Source of the DNA: Pseudomonadota bacterium | GTDB taxonomy: Bacteria > Pseudomonadota > Alphaproteobacteria > Sphingomonadales > Sphingomonadaceae | Length of the DNA: 5,130 nucleotides | NCBI GenBank assembly: GCA_023427285.1 | Contig: JAEZBH010000093.1 | Location: 1-5,130, forward strand | Reading direction: 5' to 3' | Shown: one piece after another, positions 1-5,130 of the stretch | Numbering within the stretch: the stretch's first letter is position 1 | Layout of the letters: each line of letters opens with the position of its first letter | The notes under the pieces: model-generated | Databases searched by the model: none | Seen by the model: the letters and a program-made list of their open reading frames with translations, nothing else | Told to the model about the DNA's origin: nothing | Translations under genes and position numbers: made by a program

Positions 1-23
1 CGTCTGATGTGTATAAGAGTCAG
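1..23 (+). other. Sequencing-adapter remnant (Tn5 mosaic-end / Nextera-like)
   Basis: The first 23 bases match the 3' end of the Nextera read-1 transposase adapter (CGTC followed by the mosaic end) at 21 of 23 positions. The two differences are both A to T, at positions 5 and 20. The mosaic end ends in CAG at position 23, and that is the end that joins insert DNA in a tagmented library, so the orientation is what an untrimmed contig edge would show. Position 20 (T) also agrees with the natural IS50 outside end, which matches over positions 8-23, but its outer three bases do not match and no transposase follows. The adapter comparison is from memory of the published sequence. I read this as untrimmed adapter, not biology. 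Confidence 0.88.
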
Positions 24-1136
24 GTGCAGGCCCTGTCCGTCAACGCCTCGCCCCAGATCCTGCTGGTCGATCTGTCGGAGTGCGCTGATCCGCTGGGCGA
101 TATCAACGCGCTCGCCGAAGTGTGCGAACCGGGCACGATCGTGATTGCGGTGGGCGGCATCAACGACGTCCACCTCTACCGCGAACTGCTCGCCTCCGGC
201 ATTCACGATTATCTGCTCAAGCCCGTTGCCGATCACGTCATGCGCGAGTCCCTGCACAATGCGCAAAGCGTGTTCCTCGCGCCCAAGAGCGAGCCCGTTC
301 CAGAGGCTCAGCCCGAAAGCAAAACCTCAACCATCGCCGTCATCGGCGCGCGCGGCGGCGTTGGCGCATCAACTGTCGCCTGCTCGCTCGCCTGGGCGGC
401 GGCAGACACGTTCGATCGCAAAACCGCCCTTCTGGATTTCGACATTCACTTCGGCGTCGGCGCGTTGTCGTTCGATCTTGAGCCCGGACGCGGCCTGACC
501 GATGCGCTGGAAAATCCCGCCCGCATCGACAGCCTGTTCATCGAACGGGCCATCGTCAAGGTAACGGAAAAGCTGGCCATCCTGTCGGCGGAAGCATCCA
601 TCAACGCGCCGGTTCTGACCGACGGCACGGCGCTTGACCAGCTGCACGCACAGGTCGCCCAGACCTATGACACCATCGTCATGGATGTGCCGCGCCTGTT
701 TGCGGTGCAGAACCCGAATATTCTGGCCTCTGCCCGGCATGTCGTGATCGTGACCGACCTGACGCTGGCCGCGGCGCGAGACACGCTGCGTCTCATCGGC
801 TTCATCAACACCCAGTCGCCCAACGCCACGATCCATCTGGTGGCCAACAAACTGCCGCCTCAGGGGCAGAGTGAAGTCAGCCGCCAGGATTTCGAGGCCT
901 CCGTTGAACACAAGATCGTGGCCGAATTGCCGTATGACGCCAAGAGCGCCATCGCCTCGGCGCAGCAAGGCCGCCCGCTCGTTCAGGCCGGACGCAGCAG
1001 CAAGGCCGCCAGCAGCCTCATTGACCTGACGCGCCATATTCTTCAGGGCGCCGGCTCCGAAGCCACGGCCGCAGCTCCGTCGTTGCTTGGCAAGCTGGCG
1101 AATCTCAAAACATTGTTTCCACTCAAATCTAGCTGA
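24..1136 (+). CDS. cpaE: Tad pilus assembly/localization ATPase-like protein CpaE (TadZ), 5' truncated
   Basis: MinD/ParA-superfamily protein of the Tad pilus system, thought to localise the secretion machine at the inner face of the membrane. Numbering from the Val codon at 24, 370 codons are present. Residues about 9-85 are the rear part of a receiver-like domain: ILLVDLS (12-18) with Asp16 at the phospho-acceptor position, and DYLLKPV with Lys66-Pro67. A Pro/Glu/Ser-rich linker follows (about 84-103). The ATPase domain has a deviant Walker A, GARGGVGAST (108-117), in which Arg and Ala stand where ParA/MinD proteins have lysines, then LLDFDIHFG (136-144) and a Walker B-like YDTIVMDVPR (215-224, Asp221). 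The first strands of the receiver domain are missing because the contig starts here. The in-frame GTG at 9 lies in adapter sequence and is not the start. The stop is 18 nt before cpaF. Family assignment is firm; whether it binds or hydrolyses ATP is open. Confidence 0.93.
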   Translation: MQALSVNASPQILLVDLSECADPLGDINALAEVCEPGTIVIAVGGINDVHLYRELLASGIHDYLLKPVADHVMRESLHNAQSVFLAPKSEPVPEAQPESKTSTIAVIGARGGVGASTVACSLAWAAADTFDRKTALLDFDIHFGVGALSFDLEPGRGLTDALENPARIDSLFIERAIVKVTEKLAILSAEASINAPVLTDGTALDQLHAQVAQTYDTIVMDVPRLFAVQNPNILASARHVVIVTDLTLAAARDTLRLIGFINTQSPNATIHLVANKLPPQGQSEVSRQDFEASVEHKIVAELPYDAKSAIASAQQGRPLVQAGRSSKAASSLIDLTRHILQGAGSEATAAAPSLLGKLANLKTLFPLKSS

Positions 1137-1143
1137 CAGCAGT

Positions 1144-1147
1144 AGGA
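1144..1147 (+). promoter_or_regulatory. Ribosome binding site of cpaF
   Basis: AGGA seven bases before the ATG at 1155. It supports this start over in-frame ATGs at 1203 and 1290. The ATG at 1147 is ruled out because it reaches a stop after three codons (ATG GGT GCA TGA). Confidence 0.6.
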
Positions 1148-1154
1148 TGGGTGC

Positions 1155-2795
1155 ATGAGACAGATTGGTTTTGGACGACGCGCGGCCACACGGGCCGCTC
1201 CCATGCCGACAACTGCGGCAGGCATGCCGGCCCGCCGTGCCGTTGATGCTGCCGCCCAGTCGCCAGCGCCATCGCACACGGGCGACACCATGGCGCGCGG
1301 CGAAATCGTCGATCAGCTGTTCGAGATCGTATCCCCTGATCTTCTCAAGCTGTTCCCGCCCGCCGAATACAAGGACCGTGCCCGCACCGAACTGGTCATG
1401 GTCATTCAGGACCGCGTGCAGGAAGTTGCGCGTTCCAACAATATCACCGTCAACGAGATGGAGGTGCGCGATGCCGTCACCGTCCTTCTCAATGAACTGG
1501 TCTATGCCTTCAAGGCCATTGAAGCGGACAGCCAGCGCCAGAGCACCGTCACGGCCGCCAAGGAGAAAATCCATCCGCTCTTGATGGAGCACATCGACGC
1601 CAGCGCCATCAACGAGCTGTCGCGCGCCGATGTGGAAGATCAGGTCTCCGACATCGTGGCCGAGCTGCTCATCCAGCAGCGCATCAACCTGAACAAGACC
1701 GAACAGCGCGAGCTTATCACGCTCATGCTGAACGACATGTTCGGGCTTGGCCCCCTTGAGCCGCTGCTGGCGGACGAAGCCGTCACCGACATCATGGTGA
1801 ACGGTCCCAATCAGATTTACGTGGAGCGCAAGGGCAAGCTCGACCTGACGGACATCAAGTTCCGCGATGAGCAGCACCTGCTCAACGTTGCCCAGCGCAT
1901 TGTGGCCGCGGTTGGCCGCCGCGTCGATGAAAGCAGCCCGATCTGCGACGCGCGCCTTGCCGACGGCAGCCGCGTCAACGTCATCGCCCCGCCGCTTGCC
2001 ATTGACGGCACGTCCATCTCCATTCGTAAATTCTCGAAGCAGAAGATCACGCTCGACAAGATGGCGCAGCAGGGCAACATGAGCCCGAAGATGTGCCAGC
2101 TGCTCAAAATTGCCGGTCGCTGCCGTCTCAACATCATCATCTCCGGTGGTACCGGTTCGGGTAAGACGACGATGCTCAACGCCGTCTCCCGCAACATCGA
2201 CCCCGGCGAGCGCATCGTTACCATCGAAGACGCGGCGGAGCTTCAGCTCCAGCAGCCGCACGTGGTGCGCCTGGAAACCCGCCCGCCCAACCTTGAGGGC
2301 AAGGGCGAAGTCACCATGCGCGGCCTCGTGAAGAACGCGCTGCGTATGCGCCCTGACCGCATCATCCTGGGCGAAGTCCGCGGCGGCGAAGCCATCGACC
2401 TGTTGCAGGCCATGATCACCGGCCACGACGGCTCGCTCGGCACGCTGCACGCCAACCGTCCGCGCGAGGCGCTGACGCGTCTGGAAAACATGGTCAACAT
2501 GGCGGGCCTGAACCTGCCGCCCAAGGCCATTCGCGAGCAGATCGCCAGCGCGGTCAACCTCATCATTCAGGTTGCCCGTATGCGCGACGGCGTGCGCCGC
2601 GTGAACTACATCACGGAAGTGGTGGGCATGGAAGGCGACGTCATCACGACGCAGGACCTCTACACCTTCCAGTTCACCGGAGAAGACGAGACCGGTCGCC
2701 TCAAGGGCGATTTCATCTCCTCCGGTCTTCGCCCGGCCTTCTATGACCGGGCAGAATACTACGGCCTCGGCCGCGCGCTGATGGAGTGCCTATGA
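1155..2795 (+). CDS. cpaF: Tad pilus assembly ATPase CpaF (TadA, GspE/VirB11 superfamily)
   Basis: Cytoplasmic hexameric secretion ATPase that powers assembly of the Flp/Tad pilus, working on the TadB-TadC membrane platform. Full length at 546 residues. Residues 1-45 are a basic, Ala/Pro-rich tail containing FGRR, similar to the short FGKR-type beginnings common in alphaproteobacterial CpaF. A helical N-terminal region (about 46-185) follows, then the ATPase core. Visible motifs are Walker [10 protein letters not shown] (331-339, Lys337), the acidic Asp box IEDAAEL (357-363), Walker B-like [11 protein letters not shown] (402-412, Glu407) and the His box [13 protein letters not shown] (422-434, His424 and His432). 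The GEVRGGEA form is typical of the TadA/CpaF branch, as opposed to GspE or PilB. All catalytic motifs are intact, so it should be active. The ATG at 1155 is chosen for its AGGA site and the FGRR tail. It lies 18 nt after cpaE and 28 nt before tadB. Confidence 0.96.
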   Translation: MRQIGFGRRAATRAAPMPTTAAGMPARRAVDAAAQSPAPSHTGDTMARGEIVDQLFEIVSPDLLKLFPPAEYKDRARTELVMVIQDRVQEVARSNNITVNEMEVRDAVTVLLNELVYAFKAIEADSQRQSTVTAAKEKIHPLLMEHIDASAINELSRADVEDQVSDIVAELLIQQRINLNKTEQRELITLMLNDMFGLGPLEPLLADEAVTDIMVNGPNQIYVERKGKLDLTDIKFRDEQHLLNVAQRIVAAVGRRVDESSPICDARLADGSRVNVIAPPLAIDGTSISIRKFSKQKITLDKMAQQGNMSPKMCQLLKIAGRCRLNIIISGGTGSGKTTMLNAVSRNIDPGERIVTIEDAAELQLQQPHVVRLETRPPNLEGKGEVTMRGLVKNALRMRPDRIILGEVRGGEAIDLLQAMITGHDGSLGTLHANRPREALTRLENMVNMAGLNLPPKAIREQIASAVNLIIQVARMRDGVRRVNYITEVVGMEGDVITTQDLYTFQFTGEDETGRLKGDFISSGLRPAFYDRAEYYGLGRALMECL

Positions 2796-2823
2796 CCGGT
2801 CTGCTGACAGGGGGGCAATTCTG

Positions 2824-3807
2824 ATGTCATCGCAAATGATGCTCCCGGTGCTGCTGCTGTGCAGCGTCCTTATTCTGGCCCTCCTGGGGCTGGCCTTCCT
2901 GCTTGCGCCCAACCCGCAGAAGAAGGCCGCCAGCCGTCTGGAGAAAATGAAGGAGCGCTACGCCACCTCGCGCGATGCGCTTGGCAAGGCCCAGATGCGC
3001 CGCATTCTGGCGATGCAGCAGGAAACCCGGCTGGATCAGCTGTTCCGCGGCTTCATTCCCCGGCCGGACGAGTTGCGCTCCCGCATCGCCCGCACCGGCA
3101 AGAACCTCAGTCTTGGCCAGTATGGCGCAATCTGCGGCGGCCTCAGCGTCGGGCTCATGCTGCTTTTTCTGATTCTCGGCCTACCGTTTCTGCTGAGTTT
3201 TCTTCTGGGCGTCATGCTGGGCCTTGGCGTGCCGCACATTGCCGTCTCGGTGCTCATCTCCAAGCGCATCAACCAGTTCGTCGCCCTGTTTCCTGACGCC
3301 ATCGACCTGATGGTGCGCAGCCTTCGCGCCGGTCTGCCCATCACCGAGGCGCTGGCGATCACCGGCAAGGAAATCAGCGATCCCGTCGGTGCAGAATTCC
3401 GCACTGTTGCCGACAAGATCAAGATCGGCCTGACGATGGATCAGGCGCTGAACGACACGGCCAAGCGCATTCCAACGCCCGAGTTCCAGTTCTACGTCAT
3501 CACGCTGGCCATTCAGCGCGAGACCGGCGGCAACCTGGCCGAGACCCTCAGCAATCTGTCCGAAGTGCTGCGCAAGCGCCAGCAGATGAAGCTGAAGATC
3601 AAGGCGATGTCGTCTGAGGCCAAGGCCAGCGCCTATATCGTCGGCGTCCTTCCCTTCGCCGTTGCCGCCATGATCTGGGCGGTCAATGGTCAGTATCTGG
3701 CAGGATTTTTCACCGATCCCCGCCTGATGATCGCCGGTGTCGGCGGTCTCGTGTGGATGAGCATCGGCGGATTCATCATGTACCAGATGGTCAGCTTCAA
3801 GATCTGA
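2824..3807 (+). CDS. tadB: Tad pilus inner-membrane platform protein TadB (T2SSF domain)
   Basis: Polytopic inner-membrane protein of the GspF/T2SSF family that forms the Tad assembly platform together with TadC. Full length at 327 residues, usual for the family. A first hydrophobic segment lies at about 6-28, followed by a charged cytoplasmic stretch (about 30-95). Closely spaced membrane segments follow at about 100-120 and 121-146. The T2SSF domain covers about 155-280, with FPDAIDLMVRSLRAGLP (156-172) and RETGGNLAETLSNLSEVLR (232-250), both characteristic of TadB. Two C-terminal membrane segments lie at about 269-288 and 301-323. The ATG start is preceded by a strong purine run (AGGGGGG, 2809-2815) with an 8-nt spacer. 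The gene sits 28 nt after cpaF and 11 nt before tadC, so co-transcription is very likely. The RETGGN motif and position before tadC distinguish it from TadC. Confidence 0.95.
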   Translation: MSSQMMLPVLLLCSVLILALLGLAFLLAPNPQKKAASRLEKMKERYATSRDALGKAQMRRILAMQQETRLDQLFRGFIPRPDELRSRIARTGKNLSLGQYGAICGGLSVGLMLLFLILGLPFLLSFLLGVMLGLGVPHIAVSVLISKRINQFVALFPDAIDLMVRSLRAGLPITEALAITGKEISDPVGAEFRTVADKIKIGLTMDQALNDTAKRIPTPEFQFYVITLAIQRETGGNLAETLSNLSEVLRKRQQMKLKIKAMSSEAKASAYIVGVLPFAVAAMIWAVNGQYLAGFFTDPRLMIAGVGGLVWMSIGGFIMYQMVSFKI

Positions 3808-3812
3808 GGGAG
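3806..3812 (+). promoter_or_regulatory. Ribosome binding site of tadC overlapping the tadB stop
   Basis: GAGGGAG begins inside the tadB stop codon (TGA 3805-3807) and ends 6 nt before a GTG at 3819. This placement decides the tadC start: an earlier in-frame GTG at 3753 would lie within tadB, overlap it by 55 nt and lack such a site. Overlap of the site with the stop suggests translational coupling of tadB and tadC (inference). Confidence 0.7.
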
Positions 3813-3818
3813 AGCCGC

Positions 3819-4805
3819 GTGAATCCTGCAAATCCCTCCCTGCCCTTCGGCCTTGAACCGCTGGACCTCGCCACGCTGCTGGCCGGTGTTGCGGTGTTCA
3901 TGGTCATCCTCGCCATCTGGGCCGCCACCACCGTGCGCGATCCCATGCGCGAGCGCATCAAGGCGCTTCAGGAACGTCGCGAACACTTGCGCGCCGGTAT
4001 CAGCGCGCCGCGCCGCCGCTCCTCGCTCATCAACAAGGCCGATGCCACGGCCAAGATGGGCAGCATCTTGACCCGCCTCAAAGTGCTTCAGGATGAGCAG
4101 AGCAAGCTGGCGGCCGAACGCCTGTCGCAAGCAGGATGGCGCACCAAGGAAGCGGTGATCGTCTATCAGTTCGCCCGCCTCATTGCGCCGCTTCTGGGCG
4201 GCGCGTTCGGGCTGTTCCTGCTGTTCGGCGCGGGCGTCATGGAAGACAGCAGCACCAACATGAAGCTGTTCATGCTGATCGGCTCGGTTTTTGCCGGTTA
4301 CAAGCTCCCCGATCTCTTGGTGACGAACACCATTCAAAAGCGCAGCGACGCCATTCGCCTCGGCCTGCCCGACGCGCTTGACCTGCTCGTCATCTGCGCT
4401 GAGGCCGGTCTGACGCTCGATGCCTCTTTCAGCCGCGTGTCACGCGAATTGGGCATGGCCTATCCGGAACTGGCAGAGGAATTCAGCCTCACCTCCATCG
4501 AGCTGGGCTTCCTGCCGGAGCGTCGTCAGGCGCTCGACAACCTGGGCAAGCGCGTCGATCTGGACTCGCTGCGCGGCGTTGTCACCACGCTCATCCAAAC
4601 CGAGAAGTACGGCACCCCGCTGGCGTCTTCGCTGCGCGTGCTCTCCGCTGAATTCCGCAACGACCGCATGATGCGCGCCGAGGAAAAAGCAGCCCGCCTG
4701 CCCGCCATCATGACCGTGCCGCTCATTCTCTTCATTCTGCCGACCCTGTTCGTCGTCATCATGGGTCCGGCGGCCTGCTCGATGGCAGACTCGCTGGTCA
4801 AATAA
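3819..4805 (+). CDS. tadC: Tad pilus inner-membrane platform protein TadC (T2SSF domain)
   Basis: Second GspF-family platform protein of the Tad machine, paired with TadB. With the GTG start at 3819 it has 328 residues, usual for TadC; starting at 3753 would add 22 residues (DEHRRIHHVPDG-like) encoded inside tadB that look like frame noise. A membrane segment lies at about 16-37, followed by a basic cytoplasmic region (about 40-110, including RRR at 65-67). Two membrane segments follow at about 119-139 and 148-168. The T2SSF domain has LPDALDLLVICAEAGLTLD (183-201) and QTEKYGTPLASSLRVLSAEF (260-279). RAEEKAARLPAIMTVPL (286-302) then leads into the last membrane segment (about 298-318), which ends in ILPTLFVVIMGPA, a TadC hallmark. 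It is the last + strand gene seen; a hairpin with a T-rich tail follows the stop. Confidence 0.95.
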   Translation: MNPANPSLPFGLEPLDLATLLAGVAVFMVILAIWAATTVRDPMRERIKALQERREHLRAGISAPRRRSSLINKADATAKMGSILTRLKVLQDEQSKLAAERLSQAGWRTKEAVIVYQFARLIAPLLGGAFGLFLLFGAGVMEDSSTNMKLFMLIGSVFAGYKLPDLLVTNTIQKRSDAIRLGLPDALDLLVICAEAGLTLDASFSRVSRELGMAYPELAEEFSLTSIELGFLPERRQALDNLGKRVDLDSLRGVVTTLIQTEKYGTPLASSLRVLSAEFRNDRMMRAEEKAARLPAIMTVPLILFILPTLFVVIMGPAACSMADSLVK

Positions 4806-4832
4806 CCTTACAAGGAGAGGTTATTTTATTTT
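4800..4832 (+). terminator. Terminator-like hairpin after tadC
   Basis: A perfect inverted repeat AATAACCT (4801-4808) / AGGTTATT (4818-4825) starts two bases before the tadC stop codon is complete. It extends by an A-T pair (4800/4826), has a 9-nt loop and is followed by a T-rich run (TTATTTTATTTT, 4821-4832, partly in the stem). The position and tail suit an intrinsic terminator of the cpa/tad operon. The stem has only two G-C pairs, so it may be weak or need help from the next hairpin. Confidence 0.5.
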
Positions 4833-4883
4833 GCAGGAGGGGCCGTGCGCGGAGGCGCACAAACCCTCAAACTCCCTCCTGCA
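4832..4883. repeat. Nested inverted repeat (10-bp outer arms, 6-bp inner hairpin)
   Basis: The outer arms TGCAGGAGGG (4832-4841) and CCCTCCTGCA (4874-4883) are perfectly complementary. Between them lies a second perfect hairpin, GTGCGC (4845-4850) / GCGCAC (4855-4860), with a GGAG loop. An alternative pairing of GAGGG (4837-4841) with CCCTC (4864-4868) would compete with the outer stem. It lies between the convergent genes, directly after the T-rich tail of the tadC hairpin. It may strengthen termination or protect the mRNA 3' end, or be a dispersed repeat; the sequence does not decide. Confidence 0.7.
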
Positions 4884-4886
4884 CCT

Positions 4887-4918
4887 CCCCTTCGTTTATC
4901 GGCCCCTTCGTTTATCGG
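4887..4918. repeat. Perfect 16-bp tandem duplication
   Basis: The 16-bp unit CCCCTTCGTTTATCGG occurs twice with no gap and no mismatch (4887-4902 and 4903-4918). It is non-coding and lies between the nested inverted repeat and the - strand terminator. The simplest explanation is a recent slippage duplication. A short CGGGC/GCCCG hairpin (4916-4928) overlaps its end. Confidence 0.85.
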
Positions 4919-4950
4919 GCCGCGCCCGGCATCCATCAGGCCGCATGTCC

Positions 4951-4990
4951 AAAAAGAAGGGCCGCACCCGTCATCACGGACACGGCCCTT
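4951..4990 (-). terminator. Intrinsic terminator of the convergent - strand gene
   Basis: AAGGGCCG (4957-4964) and CGGCCCTT (4983-4990) form a perfect 8-bp GC-rich stem. A 3x3 internal loop leads to an inner CCGT/ACGG stem (4968-4971 / 4976-4979) with a CATC loop. Read on the - strand the stem is followed directly by CTTTTT (4956-4951), a classical Rho-independent terminator. On the + strand no T run follows, so it acts for the gene ending at 5046, about 55 nt upstream in its direction of transcription. Confidence 0.75.
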
Positions 4991-5007
4991 GTCTGACGAA
5001 CAGGGGG

Positions 5008-5035
5008 TTGCAGGGGGAGCAAGTTCCCCCTGCAA
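5008..5035. repeat. Strong GC hairpin between convergent genes
   Basis: TTGCAGGGGGA (5008-5018) and TCCCCCTGCAA (5025-5035) form a perfect 11-bp stem with a 6-nt loop that can close further by a G-T pair. No T run follows on either strand, so alone it is not a standard intrinsic terminator. It lies 10 nt beyond the stop of the - strand gene and may act with the 4951-4990 terminator or stabilise the transcript end. A second CAGGGGG (5001-5007) could compete for the same CCCCCTG arm. Confidence 0.75.
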
Positions 5036-5045
5036 ATCACACCCG

Positions 5046-5129
5046 TTAAGCAGCTGCCTTCTCTGTCACCTTTGCCTCCCACGCCTGCCACAACTCGGCC
5101 TCGCGCTTGCGCGCCCCCGGCAGGCTGGC
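5046..5129 (-). CDS. C-terminal end of an unidentified convergent gene (5' part outside window)
   Basis: The last 27 codons and TAA stop (5048-5046) of a - strand reading frame that runs off the window edge. The visible residues are charged and helix-prone, with KREAELWQAWEAK in the middle and a TEKAAA end. I do not recognise the family; nothing in so short a tail identifies a function. Support for a real gene is the open frame to the edge, the protein-like alternation of charged and aliphatic residues, and the strong hairpin and - strand terminator placed just downstream of the stop. It converges on tadC, so it is not part of the Tad operon. Confidence 0.5.
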   Translation of the reverse strand, partial: ASLPGARKREAELWQAWEAKVTEKAAA

Positions 5130-5130
5130 C

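Noticed and set aside
8..23. A genuine IS50/Tn5 outside end
   Set aside because: The 16 inner bases fit the IS50 outside end, but the three outermost bases fit the engineered mosaic end instead, the preceding CGTC fits the Nextera adapter, and no transposon gene or second end is present.
1137..1154. An internal promoter between cpaE and cpaF
   Set aside because: Only 18 nt separate the genes; I see a ribosome binding site but no recognisable promoter elements.
369..2450. A 693-codon open frame on the - strand, antisense to cpaE and cpaF
   Set aside because: It lies wholly opposite two well-supported genes. Its protein is rich in His, Asp, Arg, Val and Ala with no recognisable domain, as expected for a GC-rich shadow frame, and it spans the cpaE-cpaF junction without regard to gene borders.
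3181..4337. Two long - strand frames opposite tadB and tadC (3181-3831 and 3690-4337)
   Set aside because: Same shadow pattern: His/Asp/Gln-rich products with no motif, opposite membrane proteins with clear family hallmarks, and no ribosome binding site or promoter noted.
4887..4918. CRISPR array
   Set aside because: Only two copies of a 16-bp unit with no spacer between them, and no cas genes nearby.
4826..5035. A 69-codon - strand frame in the intergenic region
   Set aside because: It is translated from the palindromes and tandem repeat, is Gly/Pro/Arg-rich low complexity, and crosses the intrinsic terminator of the upstream - strand gene.
4831..5049. A 72-codon + strand frame starting at TTG 4831 after AGGAG at 4813-4817
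   Set aside because: The spacer to the TTG is about 13 nt, the frame runs through the inverted repeats, tandem duplication and - strand terminator, and the product has no protein-like pattern. The purine run is better explained as the loop of the post-tadC hairpin.

Overview
The window is a GC-rich piece of a bacterial chromosome. It carries the cytoplasmic and inner-membrane motor section of a Tad (tight adherence) / Flp type IVc pilus operon. The order is cpaE (5' end missing), cpaF, tadB, tadC, all on the + strand and tightly spaced (18, 28 and 11 nt between genes). This gene order and the protein sequences (CpaE with a receiver-like N-terminus; CpaF with the TadA/CpaF form of the secretion ATPase motifs) point to an alphaproteobacterium. 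I cannot name the order or genus from the sequence alone.

Layout. Positions 1-23 are almost certainly not genomic. They match the 3' end of the Nextera read-1 / Tn5 mosaic-end adapter at 21 of 23 positions, in the orientation that puts insert DNA immediately after them. Authentic sequence therefore starts at about position 24, inside cpaE. The GTG at position 9 that looks like a cpaE start is an artefact. cpaE (to 1136), cpaF (1155-2795), tadB (2824-3807) and tadC (3819-4805) follow. A structured intergenic stretch of about 240 nt (4806-5045) separates tadC from a convergent gene, of which only the last 27 codons (- strand, 5046-5129) are in the window. The stretch holds a weak terminator-like hairpin after tadC, a nested inverted repeat, a perfect 16-bp tandem duplication, a good intrinsic terminator for the - strand gene and a strong GC hairpin.

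How the genes work together. CpaE/TadZ is a MinD/ParA-type protein thought to place the Tad machine at its site in the cell. CpaF/TadA is the hexameric ATPase that drives pilus assembly (and probably retraction). TadB and TadC are the paired inner-membrane platform proteins that couple ATPase motion to pilin movement. The pilin, prepilin peptidase, secretin and CpaB/CpaD genes expected upstream lie outside the window, as does any promoter. No tadD-type TPR gene follows tadC here.

I found no previously undescribed system. The points worth checking are the adapter remnant, the lysine-less Walker A of CpaE, the structured convergent intergenic region and the unidentified convergent gene.
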